From: Motilibacter peucedani
Lineage (GTDB): Bacteria; Actinomycetota; Actinomycetes; Motilibacterales; Motilibacteraceae
NCBI RefSeq assembly: GCF_003634695.1
Contig: NZ_RBWV01000009.1
Span: 372,001-436,000, forward strand
Direction of reading: 5' to 3'
DNA length: 64,000 nucleotides
The notes beneath the pieces are model-generated. The model saw nothing but the letters and a program-made list of their open reading frames with translations, was not told the origin of the DNA and searched no databases. Both the position numbers and the translations under genes were made by a program. This document shows, piece after piece, positions 50,128-58,460 of the stretch; the stretch's first letter is position 1, and every line of letters starts with the position of its first letter.

Positions 50128-51461
50128 CGACGCTGCGGACGATCATCCGGCCGCCCAGGACGGCGGCCCGCGGCCGTCACGCCCGCGGCGACGCGCCGGG
50201 CTCCCCGCTGCTGGCCTCCCTCGCCCTGCTCGCAGCCCTGTGCTGGCTGCTCGCCACCGGCCGCTGGGGCGCCTACGTCGGCCTGCCCCACGACCGGCTC
50301 TTCGCCACCGACATCGCTCTCGGGGCGTCGGCGCTCGCGCTGCTGCCTCACCTGCGTACGCAGGCGCGGGGCCTGCGACGCCTGGCGCGCGACCCCCTGG
50401 CGGTCGTGATGCTCGCCCTGTTCGCCTGGTGCACGGTGCGCTTCCTGTCGCCGCTGCACTGGACGCACGACGGGCTGCGCGACTACGTGCCCTACGGCTA
50501 CGCGCTGGTGGCCCTGCTCGCGGTGCTGACCCGGTCCTGGCGCCGGCTGCGGGCCTGGCACGTCGGGGTGGTGCTCGTCGCCCACCTCGTCTGGGTCTAC
50601 TACAGCGCCCGGATCCTCGCGCGCTGGGACACCCCGGTGCTCGGACCCATCCGCATGTTCACCCTCCGCACGGACTTCGAGGCGATGGTCTTCGGGCTCG
50701 GGGGCATCTTCTCGCTGCTCCAGCTGCTGCGCCCCTCCCACTGGGCGGCACGCGCCGGCTGGCTGGCCCTCGGCCTGGCCAGTTTCTACGAGCTGCTGCA
50801 GCAGAACAACCGGGCCTCCGTCGTCGCCACGGCCGTCGGCATCGTGGGCGTCGGCCTGCCGCTCGCCGTCCGGCTGCTCTCGACGCCGCGACTGTCCCGC
50901 TGGCACAAGGCCGCCTTGGCTGCGCTGACGCTCGTCGTCGTGGTGGTCGGCGGCATCCTGTCTGCCCACTCCCCGACCGTGGTCAAGATCCAGAACACGC
51001 TCAACGGCAAGGAGGAGGGAACGGTCCAGGCCCGTCAGGAGGTCTACCGGCGCGTCGTGCACCACGCCACGTCCTCGCCCTCGCACGTGCTCGTGGGCGA
51101 CGGGTTCGGCCCCGACTTCCTCGAGGAGATCGGAGCCGCGCGCTACTACGAAGCGTCCTACGACCGGGTGCGCGCGCCGCACGACATCGTCCTCAACACC
51201 CTGGCCCGCACCGGCTTCCCAGGTGCCGTCCTGCACGCCGGCGTCATACTGCTGGCCATGGTCTCGGCGGTCCGCGCCCTCTGGCGGCCCAACCGGTCGC
51301 CCGGGCTCCAGCTCGCCGCGGTGTCCGTGCTCGTGGTGCCCGTCGTCGCCCTCTTCGGCGTCATCCTCGAGTCGCCGTTCGGGGCGGTGCCGTACTTCTG
51401 GGCGGTGGGGACCCTGCTCGCGGCGCTCAGCTTCGGTGACGAGGCCGAGGTCGATCAGTGA
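50124..51461 (+). CDS. O-antigen ligase/polymerase-like membrane protein
   Basis: 445 residues with about eleven spans. Large extracytoplasmic loop at about 285-365 with EEGTVQARQEVYRRVVHHAT, VLVGDGFGPDFLEEIG and RAPHDIVLNTLARTGFPGAVLH, matching the Wzy_C/WaaL pattern in which an Arg and a His in this loop are essential. It is the second such protein in the locus. One may polymerise repeat units and the other attach the polymer or terminate it. Overlaps both neighbouring transferase genes by 4 bp. Confidence 0.85.
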   Translation: MTTLRTIIRPPRTAARGRHARGDAPGSPLLASLALLAALCWLLATGRWGAYVGLPHDRLFATDIALGASALALLPHLRTQARGLRRLARDPLAVVMLALFAWCTVRFLSPLHWTHDGLRDYVPYGYALVALLAVLTRSWRRLRAWHVGVVLVAHLVWVYYSARILARWDTPVLGPIRMFTLRTDFEAMVFGLGGIFSLLQLLRPSHWAARAGWLALGLASFYELLQQNNRASVVATAVGIVGVGLPLAVRLLSTPRLSRWHKAALAALTLVVVVVGGILSAHSPTVVKIQNTLNGKEEGTVQARQEVYRRVVHHATSSPSHVLVGDGFGPDFLEEIGAARYYEASYDRVRAPHDIVLNTLARTGFPGAVLHAGVILLAMVSAVRALWRPNRSPGLQLAAVSVLVVPVVALFGVILESPFGAVPYFWAVGTLLAALSFGDEAEVDQ

Positions 51462-52423
51462 GCCTCCACGCCGGGGGCCCTGCACCGACCAGCGGTGAAC
51501 GGCCCCGGGTGTCGGTGCTGCTGCCGGTCTACAACGCCGGCGAGTTCCTCGCGCCGGCGGTCGAGAGCGTGCTGCAGCAGCAGGACGTCGAGCTCGAGCT
51601 GCTCGCGCTCGACGACGGGTCGACCGACGGGTCCGGCGACTACCTCGACCGCCTCGACGACCCGCGCGTCACCGTGGTGCACCAGCCCAACGCGGGACTG
51701 GTCGCCACGCTCCAGCGCGGGCTCCAGCTCGCCTCCCACCCCCTCGTCGCACGGATGGACGCCGACGACCTGTCGCGACCCGGCCGGCTGCGGCGCCAGG
51801 CCGAGGCCCTGCTCGCCGACCCGGCCCTCGCTGCGGTGGCGTGCTGCTTCGCGACCGTGGACGACGGTGGGCGGCGGCTGCGCGAGACGCACCTCTACGG
51901 CGACCCCGCGCTGCTGCGGCGCCAGCTCTACTTCCGCAACGTGCTGCCGCACGGTGCCGTCATGATGCGCAAGGAGCTGGCGCTGGCGGTGGGCGGCTAC
52001 CGCGAGGTCGGCCCGGCCGAGGACTACGACCTCTGGTGCCGCCTGTCGGACGTCGCGAGCATCGGGGCGCTGCCAGAGGTGCTCTACGACCACCGCTCGA
52101 ACCCGGGCGGGGTGAGCCAGACCGGCAGGGAGCGCCAGCTGCAGAGCCTCGCCTCGCTGCGCGCGCAGCTGCACGCACGGTCCCCTTTGCGCCTGCCCGG
52201 ACCGCTGGCCGTGGCGCGGGAGGGCAGCCGCCTGGTGGACCAGCAACCGCGGTGCCCGGACCTCGCGGCCAGCTACGCGTTCGACTGCGTAGGCCTCGCG
52301 GTGACGCTCGCGCGCCGGCATCGCTGGCTGCAGGCGGCGCGTGCAGCGCTCGGCGCCGCCGCCTTCGGCGCCGCGCGGCCGCGTGCGCTGCACGGCGCCT
52401 GGCAGCTCGCGCGCAGCGGCTGA
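51458..52423 (+). CDS. GT2 family glycosyltransferase
   Basis: 321 residues. GT-A domain: VSVLLPVYNAGEFLAPAVES near 18-37, ALDDGSTDGSGDYLDRL, and RMDADDLSRPGRLRRQ (DxD). Catalytic region AEDYDLWCRLSDVA. No membrane span. C-terminal Ala-rich helical tail. Inverting transferase, last of the rightward four-gene operon; converges on the minus-strand GT2 gene 4 bp away. Confidence 0.9.
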   Translation: MSLHAGGPAPTSGERPRVSVLLPVYNAGEFLAPAVESVLQQQDVELELLALDDGSTDGSGDYLDRLDDPRVTVVHQPNAGLVATLQRGLQLASHPLVARMDADDLSRPGRLRRQAEALLADPALAAVACCFATVDDGGRRLRETHLYGDPALLRRQLYFRNVLPHGAVMMRKELALAVGGYREVGPAEDYDLWCRLSDVASIGALPEVLYDHRSNPGGVSQTGRERQLQSLASLRAQLHARSPLRLPGPLAVAREGSRLVDQQPRCPDLAASYAFDCVGLAVTLARRHRWLQAARAALGAAAFGAARPRALHGAWQLARSG

Positions 52424-52427
52424 GCCG

Positions 52428-53306
52428 TCAGCGCGATCCCGGTCGCGCCCGCAGGGCGGTGCCGCCCAGCGCCTTGAGCCGGCGGCCCGACGACAGCGCA
52501 CGGGCGACCGCTCGCGCGCCGCGCTCGGAGGTCTCGGCGAGCAGCGCTGCCCGCACCCCGCGGCCCAGCGCCTGTTCCGCCAACTCGAGCGGGCGCCCGG
52601 CCTCGCGCCGCCAGAGGACGAAGTCCAGCCAGGCGGCCTGCTGGCCGGGGTGCACGGCGAACTCCTCCGCGCCCCGGATGCTGGTCGAGGGCTCGTCGGT
52701 GTAGCGCACGAGCGGCTCGTCGATGCCGCTCCAGTCGTGCGACGTGGCTACGCGCAGCCACGTGGCGTAGTCCTCGCAGCCGCGCACCGAGTAGGACGCC
52801 GCCACTCCGCCGACCGACAGGAGCACGTCGCGGCGCAGCAGCACGGTGCTGTTGATGACGCTGTTGACCTTCACGAGGTCGGCGAGGGCGAGCGTGGCGG
52901 GCAGCCCGTCGAGCACGCGGCCCGCGACCTGGCCGTCGACGACGCGGTCCGCGTTCGAGCACAGCGCGACGGCGCCGGTCCGGGCCGCCTGCTGCAGCTG
53001 TCGCTCCAGCCGCTCGGGAGCCCACGTGTCGTCGGAGTCGAGGAACGCGACCCAGTCGGTGTCCAGCACCGCCACGCCGGCGTTGCGGCTGCGGCCCGGC
53101 AGCGCGGTGCGCGGCGCCTTGACCAGCGTCGCCAGTCCGGCGAGGCGGATCTCCAGCGCCTCGACGGTCGCCGACGAGCTGCCGTCGTCGACCACGACGA
53201 CCTGGTCGGCGGGCCGCGTCTGCTCCAGGACGCTGCGCACCGCGCGCTCGGTCTCGTCGACGCGCTCGTAGGTCGGGATCACGACGCCGACTGTGGGCGT
53301 GGGCAC
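52428..53306 (-). CDS. GT2 family glycosyltransferase
   Basis: 292 residues. TVGVVIPTYERVDETERAVR near 4-23, VVDDGSSSAT, VAFLDSDDTWAPERL (DxD) and CEDYATWLRVA. Start GTG at 53306 has GAGGAG upstream. Soluble inverting transferase. Located downstream of the GT11 gene on the same strand with a 73-bp gap. Likely adds a sugar to the same repeat unit; specificity unknown. Confidence 0.9.
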   Translation of the reverse strand: MPTPTVGVVIPTYERVDETERAVRSVLEQTRPADQVVVVDDGSSSATVEALEIRLAGLATLVKAPRTALPGRSRNAGVAVLDTDWVAFLDSDDTWAPERLERQLQQAARTGAVALCSNADRVVDGQVAGRVLDGLPATLALADLVKVNSVINSTVLLRRDVLLSVGGVAASYSVRGCEDYATWLRVATSHDWSGIDEPLVRYTDEPSTSIRGAEEFAVHPGQQAAWLDFVLWRREAGRPLELAEQALGRGVRAALLAETSERGARAVARALSSGRRLKALGGTALRARPGSR

Positions 53307-53379
53307 CAGGGGCTCCTCGGAGGTCGACGGGCTGCGGGGTGGGCGGTCGTGCGGAGCGGTTCGGGCGCGACGGCGCCCC

Positions 53380-54330
53380 TCAGCGGCCCGAGAAGGTGCG
53401 CCGGTCGAGGGTCAGCCACGAGGGCGGCAGCAGGTCACGGTCGCTGACGGTCGGCTCGTCGAACCACGGGCGCGGCGAGACGACCGGACGCCCGGGGCGC
53501 TGCCCCGACCAGCCGCCCCACCAGGAGAAGGAGCTGTTGGCGGTGACGAGGGCCGGCGCGGCCCTCATCAGGAGCAGCTCGTCGACGGCGTCCATGCCGG
53601 GCTGTGCGAGCGGCACGAGCTCGCCCAGGTCGGAGAGCTCCTCGAGCGCGAGCGGCAGGTCGTCGCTCAGCAGCAGCAGCGGCCCCGAGAACCCGCAGCG
53701 GCGCAGGAGTCCGACCGCCTCGCGGTAGTACTGCGCTCCAGCAAGGCCGTGGTAGCCCGCCGCCGCGAGGTAGTCACCGCGGCGCACGTGCACGACGACG
53801 GCACCGGGGTCGATGTCGACGGCCGCGAGCCGCTCGGCACGATGCTCGGCGAGGCGGCGGAAGTGGGCGTGCATCTGCTCGCTCACCGGCTCGACGTAGC
53901 GCCACGACTGGAAGTAGCCGAACAGGCAGCTGCCCGCAGGCTGGGCCAGCGCCTGCTGGTCGAAGGAGAACGCGGGCTCGCGGTAGCTGCACGCCCGAGG
54001 GGCGGCCCGGAACTTCTCGAGGAGGCCCGCGCCCGGGTGCTCGGCGTATCCGAGGTCGACCACCTCGGCGGGCAGTCCGAGGGAGTCGAGCAGCCACGGC
54101 CGGTCGTCGCGCTCGCGGTGCAGCCCGACGTCTACGCGCAGCTCCGCACCGGCTGCACGTGCTGCCGAGAGGCCCGCCGCGTAGATGAACAGCTGGTTGC
54201 CCAGACCGCCCTGCGAGTGCACGGTCACCGTGCCCTCGGCACCGTGGCCCGGCTGGCGCTCCGCGTAGGCCGTCAGCGCCCGGTGAGCGATCGTCCCGGC
54301 CGCGGACCGGGCGCTGCGCAGCGGGCTCAC
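53380..54330 (-). CDS. GT11 alpha-1,2-fucosyltransferase
   Basis: 316 residues with all GT11 hallmarks: VTVHSQGGLGNQLFIYAAGL near 35-54 (GDP-binding loop), motif I VVVHVRRGDYL near 178-188 and ANSSFSWWGGW near 264-274. The family transfers L-fucose from GDP-fucose to the 2-OH of a terminal galactose, making the H antigen Fuc alpha-1,2-Gal. About 30 residues precede the core. GTG overlaps the stop of the ABC exporter gene (GTGA). The gmd gene for GDP-fucose and a GT6 gene that could act on its product are within 4 kb. Cytosolic or peripheral membrane. Confidence 0.93.
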   Translation of the reverse strand: MSPLRSARSAAGTIAHRALTAYAERQPGHGAEGTVTVHSQGGLGNQLFIYAAGLSAARAAGAELRVDVGLHRERDDRPWLLDSLGLPAEVVDLGYAEHPGAGLLEKFRAAPRACSYREPAFSFDQQALAQPAGSCLFGYFQSWRYVEPVSEQMHAHFRRLAEHRAERLAAVDIDPGAVVVHVRRGDYLAAAGYHGLAGAQYYREAVGLLRRCGFSGPLLLLSDDLPLALEELSDLGELVPLAQPGMDAVDELLLMRAAPALVTANSSFSWWGGWSGQRPGRPVVSPRPWFDEPTVSDRDLLPPSWLTLDRRTFSGR

Positions 54331-56171
54331 GGGCCCACCCGCTCGGAGGTGAGGCCGGAGAGCTCGACCTGGCGGGCGAAGTCGGGCACGGCAGCCCCCA
54401 CCTCGTCGAAGGTCCCGTGCGCCACGAGGTACCCCTCGCGGAAGAACAGCACCTGGTCGGCCTCCCTGACCGTGGAGAGGCGGTGGGCGACGACGATCTT
54501 GGTCAGCCCCTCGAGCTGGGTGAGCGTCTCGGTGATGCGCGCCTCGGTCTCGACGTCGAGGGCGCTGGTCGCCTCGTCGAGGATGAGCACCTGCGGTCCG
54601 GTGAACAGCGCCCTGGCGATGCCCAGCCGCTGGCGCTGCCCGCCCGACAGGCCGGACCCCCCGTCACCGAGGGTGAAGTCGAGCCCGCCCGGCAGCTTGC
54701 GCACGACGTCGTCCATGGACGCCCGCCGCAGTGCGTCCCACACACGCTGGTCGGTGTCGGTGTCGTGGGGCACCCCGAGAGCGACGTTGTCGCGGATGGT
54801 CGCCGGCATGAGGAAGATCGACTGCGGCACGTAGCCGACGAGGCTCAGCCACTGGCGCCGCACGCCGCGCAGCGGCAGGCCGTCGACGCGCACCTCTCCC
54901 GCCGACGGCGGCAGCAGCCCGAGCAGGATGTCGACCAGCGTGCTCTTGCCCGAGCCCGAGGACCCGACGACGGCCGTCATCCGCCCGGCGGGCATGAGCA
55001 CCGAGACGTCCGTGAGCGCGTCGCGGTCGGCGCCGTCGTAGCGGAAGCCCACGCCCTCCAGGGCGACGCCCTGCGTCAGCTCCAGCTCGACGTCGAGCTC
55101 AGGCTCGTCGCGCGCCGCGCGCGCCTCGACGGCGAGGGCCTCGTCGAGCTGGCCCTGCAGGGCGAGGGCGCGCTCCCCGAAGGGCTGGCCGCTGCGGATC
55201 AGGGCGGCGCTGCTCTGCAGCCGTTGGAGGCTCGGCAACAGGCGGAACCCGGTGACGGCGAACAACGCGAGCCCGGACACGGCGCCCGAGAACCCGACGA
55301 AGGGCAGCTGGATCGCGAACGCGAAGGCCATGCCGAGCACGAGCGCGGACTCGAGGAAGTATCGCGGCAGGATGTTGAGGTAGGCGACCTCGGCGCGGCT
55401 GGCGGCACCGCGCGAGCGGATGTCGGACACCCGGTCGACGAAGTGGTCGGAGACCCCGCGGGTCACGACCTCGCGGAAGCCACCGAGGGCCCACTGGATG
55501 ACGATCATGCCGGAGCGAGTCGTGTCGACGTCGACCTCGCCCGCGCGGCGGGCGCGCGTACCGATCCACCGGTTGAGCACTGTCAGCACGACGGTGAAGT
55601 AGAGCAGCGACCCGAGCGCCACGAGGGGCGCGAGGAGCAGCAGCCCGACCGTCAGCATGGCCACCAGCACGAGCTCGGCGGCGATGAGGACGACCGGCGC
55701 GACCGCCTTCATGAGCAGCGCCTCGGAGCCCACGGTGATGTCGGTCATCACGTCGATGTAGCGACGAGGCAGGTGGAAGGTCAGGGGTGCGCGCATGAGC
55801 TTGGCCATGAGGCCGGAGGTGAGCGCCGCCTCCTGTCGGGCGAGGAACCGCATCACCCGGCGCAGGACGCCCGCCGCGAGGACCCCCTTGCCCACGAACA
55901 GCAGCACCACGACGATGCCCAACGTGCTGACGACCGCATTGGGTGAGCTGATGCCCACGTCCGACAGCGGCGTGCGCACGAAGCCCGGGATCGGCTTGAG
56001 CCGGTCCTCCTCGCTCGCCGAGCCCAGCGCCGTGATGCCCAGGACGAGCACGAGGGCCACCAGGTCGAGCACCGAGATCAGGGCCAGCGCGAGGACGACG
56101 AGACGGAGGTGACGCTGCGACCGCCGAGGCACCGTCCTGTACGCGGCCAGGAGGTACTGCTTCAGGGGCAT
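54327..56171 (-). CDS. ABC exporter with fused membrane and ATPase domains, PglK/MsbA-like flippase
   Basis: 614 residues from the ATG at 56171; a GTG 36 bp upstream (56207) is in frame but lacks support. Six-helix membrane domain at about 15-330, then ATPase: VVGSSGSGKSTLVDILLGLL, LVGYVPQSIFLMPATIRDNV, GLSGGQRQRLGIARALF, VLILDEATSALD and HRLSTV. Homodimeric type IV exporter. In polysaccharide loci without a Wzx gene, such ABC proteins (PglK) flip lipid-linked oligosaccharides. It is coupled to the GT11 gene by GTGA, which supports that role. Divergent from the GT6 gene with about 150 bp between. Confidence 0.88.
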   Translation of the reverse strand: MPLKQYLLAAYRTVPRRSQRHLRLVVLALALISVLDLVALVLVLGITALGSASEEDRLKPIPGFVRTPLSDVGISSPNAVVSTLGIVVVLLFVGKGVLAAGVLRRVMRFLARQEAALTSGLMAKLMRAPLTFHLPRRYIDVMTDITVGSEALLMKAVAPVVLIAAELVLVAMLTVGLLLLAPLVALGSLLYFTVVLTVLNRWIGTRARRAGEVDVDTTRSGMIVIQWALGGFREVVTRGVSDHFVDRVSDIRSRGAASRAEVAYLNILPRYFLESALVLGMAFAFAIQLPFVGFSGAVSGLALFAVTGFRLLPSLQRLQSSAALIRSGQPFGERALALQGQLDEALAVEARAARDEPELDVELELTQGVALEGVGFRYDGADRDALTDVSVLMPAGRMTAVVGSSGSGKSTLVDILLGLLPPSAGEVRVDGLPLRGVRRQWLSLVGYVPQSIFLMPATIRDNVALGVPHDTDTDQRVWDALRRASMDDVVRKLPGGLDFTLGDGGSGLSGGQRQRLGIARALFTGPQVLILDEATSALDVETEARITETLTQLEGLTKIVVAHRLSTVREADQVLFFREGYLVAHGTFDEVGAAVPDFARQVELSGLTSERVGP

Positions 56172-56318
56172 GCATCGGCTTCCGTCGAGGTCAGCCGCGC
56201 TCGTCACGGCCGGGACGGTCCCCTAGGGTACGCGGCGGCGCCGCACGCCCGGCGCACCGCGAGCGCTCGGCTACCCTCGCACGAGCGGTCGCGCCGTGAA
56301 GAGACGAAGGAGCTGGTC

Positions 56319-56372
56319 GTGCCCACAGAGGTGTCACCGACGTCGCAGCCGCACGCCGAGGGCACCGCGTGA
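56319..56372 (+). CDS. 17-residue upstream reading frame coupled to the GT6 gene
   Basis: GTG at 56319 with AAGGAG at 56307-56312 (6-nt spacing), encoding MPTEVSPTSQPHAEGTA and ending in TGA that overlaps the GT6 GTG start (GTGA). The GT6 gene itself lacks a ribosome site, so this frame probably delivers ribosomes to it. Confidence 0.45.
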   Translation: MPTEVSPTSQPHAEGTA

Positions 56373-57193
56373 CCAGATCCGTGGGACTGCTCGTCATCGC
56401 CACCGGCCGCTACGTCCAGTTCGCCGACGACCTCGTGCGCGACGTCGAGGAGCACCTGGTCGACGCGGCCGAGGTGACGCTCAACCTGTTCACCGACGCC
56501 GCGCCCGACGAGCTCGCCGCGCGTTGGCCCTCGCGGACGGTGCGCCTCAACGTGCTGCCGGTGCCGGCGCTGCGCTGGCCGGAGGCGTCGCTCTACCGCT
56601 ACGAGCTGTTCTCCCGAGCGGGGGACGACCTCGTCGGCGACGAGCTGGTCTACCTCGACTCCGACCTGCGCATCGTCCGCCCGTTCCTCGACCAGGTCCG
56701 GCCGGCCGACTGGCCCGGTCAGCTGGCGGCGGTGCGCCACCCCGGCTACTACCGCCCCCGCCAGGTGCGCCCTCGCGGCACCTGGGAGACCCGTCGCGAG
56801 TCGACGGCACGCGTGCCCCGGTGGCGGCAGCGGCGCTACGTCTGCGGCGGGGTGTGGATGGGCTCGCGCGGCTCGGTGCTCGGCATGAGCACGGAGCTCG
56901 CCGAGCACGTGCGCACCGACGCATCCCGCGGCGTCACCGCGGTCTGGCACGACGAGAGCCACTGGAACTGGTGGGTGGCCAACCGCCCGACGGCCGTGCT
57001 CGACCCCCGCTTCTGCTACGTCCCCGACTACCCCTGGCTGGAGGGACTCGATCCCTACGTGCTCGCGGTCGACAAGGGCGCGTCGTTCGTGCGCGAGGCG
57101 ACCGACGCCTCGGCGCGGACCGCCCTCATGGGCGGGCCGCCCGACGGCGGGCAGCGCGAAGCGCCCGAGGGCGGGCCCCACCCCTCCCCGTGA
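56369..57193 (+). CDS. GT6-family glycosyltransferase (ABO blood-group transferase family)
   Basis: 274 residues. GT6 motifs align in order with human GTA/GTB: LLVIATGRYVQFADDL near 7-22, FTDAAPDEL near 41, YLDSDL with the metal-binding DSD at 97-99, HPGYY at 124-128, YVCGGVWMGSRGSV near 157-170, TAVWHDESHWNWW near 190-202, RPTAVLDPRFCY near 206-217 and a final AVDKGASFVRE. GT6 enzymes add Gal or GalNAc in alpha-1,3 linkage to a terminal galactose, usually one carrying alpha-1,2-fucose. Many bacterial members have NxN in place of DxD; this one keeps DxD. It lacks a membrane anchor. The last 25 residues are low complexity and overlap a terminator hairpin. Confidence 0.9.
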   Translation: MTRSVGLLVIATGRYVQFADDLVRDVEEHLVDAAEVTLNLFTDAAPDELAARWPSRTVRLNVLPVPALRWPEASLYRYELFSRAGDDLVGDELVYLDSDLRIVRPFLDQVRPADWPGQLAAVRHPGYYRPRQVRPRGTWETRRESTARVPRWRQRRYVCGGVWMGSRGSVLGMSTELAEHVRTDASRGVTAVWHDESHWNWWVANRPTAVLDPRFCYVPDYPWLEGLDPYVLAVDKGASFVREATDASARTALMGGPPDGGQREAPEGGPHPSP

Positions 57194-57205
57194 GCCGGGG
57201 AGGGG
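57181..57205. terminator. bidirectional terminator between GT6 and gmd
   Basis: CCCCTCCCCG (57181-57190), loop TGAGC, CGGGGAGGGG (57196-57205). It overlaps the last codons of the GT6 gene and precedes the end of the convergent gmd gene. Confidence 0.65.
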
Positions 57206-57211
57206 CTGCGC

Positions 57212-58225
57212 TCACTTGTCGACGCGTACGTGCCGGCCGCTGAGCTGGTCCTCGAGCGACTGGCGGTCGGCGTCGACCATGAGCTCGGCGAGCGCGCGCC
57301 AGTCGGTCTTGGGCTCCCAGCCCAGGACCTCCTTGCACTTGGTCGGGTCGCCGATCAGCGCATCGACCTCGGAGGGGCGCTCGTAGCGCGGGTCGGTGCG
57401 GACGTACTGCTGGTAGTCGAGCCCGGCCCGGGCGAAGGAGACCTCGCAGAAGTCGCGCACGGTCGCCGCACGGCCGGTCGCGACCACGTAGTCGTCGCCG
57501 GCGTCCTGCTGCAGCATCAGCCACTGCGCCTCGACGTACTCCTTGGCGTAGCCCCAGTCGCGCACCGCGTCCAGGTTGCCCAGGTAGAGCGCCTCCTGCA
57601 GCCCCGCCGCGATCCGCGCGACCGCCCGGGTGATCTTGCGGGTGACGAACGTCTCACCGCGGCGCGGGGACTCGTGGTTGAACAGGATCCCGTTGGTCGC
57701 GTGCATGCCGTAGGCCTCGCGGTAGTTCACCGTGGCCCAGTAGGCGTAGACCTTCGCCGCGCCGTACGGGGAGCGCGGGTGGAACGGAGTCGACTCGTTC
57801 TGCGGCGGCGGGGTCGAGCCGAACATCTCCGAGCTCGAGGCCTGGTAGAACCGGGTCGCCACCCCGCTCGCGCGGATCGCCTCGAGCAGCCGGATCGTGC
57901 CCAGCCCGGTCACGTCGCCGGTGTACTCCGGCATCTCGAAGCTGACCTTCACGTGGGACTGCGCGCCCAAGTGGTAGACCTCGTCGGGCTGCACGTCGCG
58001 CATCAGGTTGACCAGCATCGTCGCGTCGGACAGGTCACCGTGGTGCAGCACCATGTGCACGTCGGACTCGTGGGGGTCCTGGTAGATGTGGTCGATCCGG
58101 TCGGTGTTGAAGGTCGACGCCCGACGGATGATCCCGTGGACCTCGTAGCCCTTCTCCAGCAGCAGCTCGGCGAGGTACGAGCCGTCCTGGCCGGTCACAC
58201 CGGTGATGAGCGCAGACTTCGTCAT
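57212..58225 (-). CDS. gmd: GDP-mannose 4,6-dehydratase
   Basis: 337 residues from the ATG at 58225. NADP-binding [20 protein letters not shown] near 7-26, [19 protein letters not shown] near 31-49, active site [11 protein letters not shown] and [10 protein letters not shown] (YxxxK), [20 protein letters not shown] and [16 protein letters not shown]. Converts GDP-mannose to GDP-4-keto-6-deoxymannose, the precursor of GDP-fucose (via Fcl/WcaG), GDP-rhamnose or GDP-perosamine. The GT11 gene points to fucose. No Fcl/WcaG gene is in the window. A GACACT box 6 nt before the ATG could give a leaderless start. Confidence 0.96.
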   Translation of the reverse strand: MTKSALITGVTGQDGSYLAELLLEKGYEVHGIIRRASTFNTDRIDHIYQDPHESDVHMVLHHGDLSDATMLVNLMRDVQPDEVYHLGAQSHVKVSFEMPEYTGDVTGLGTIRLLEAIRASGVATRFYQASSSEMFGSTPPPQNESTPFHPRSPYGAAKVYAYWATVNYREAYGMHATNGILFNHESPRRGETFVTRKITRAVARIAAGLQEALYLGNLDAVRDWGYAKEYVEAQWLMLQQDAGDDYVVATGRAATVRDFCEVSFARAGLDYQQYVRTDPRYERPSEVDALIGDPTKCKEVLGWEPKTDWRALAELMVDADRQSLEDQLSGRHVRVDK

Positions 58226-58460
58226 TCGGAGAGTGTCCCCAGGGTGCGTGGACGCGGCATCGCCGCGGCTTCTGGCCGCCGAGTATTCCACGAGCGCCCT
58301 GGTGGGCGCCTCGAGCCGCTGCCGCAGGAGCCCTGGCGAGACGTTCCCGAGAAAAGTTCGCCGAGCACTGAACCTCGGCGTGGCCTCACCGTCTCACACC
58401 GGATGTTCTGCATTCTTCGGAGCGCGACCTCGGTCTCGTCCCACGCACGATGGAGGCCAC

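Noticed and set aside
56369-57193. GT6 gene as eukaryotic contamination or assembly artefact
   Set aside because: Codon use is as GC-rich as the neighbours, it is embedded between bacterial genes with a coupled mini-frame and a terminator, and it contains no intron.
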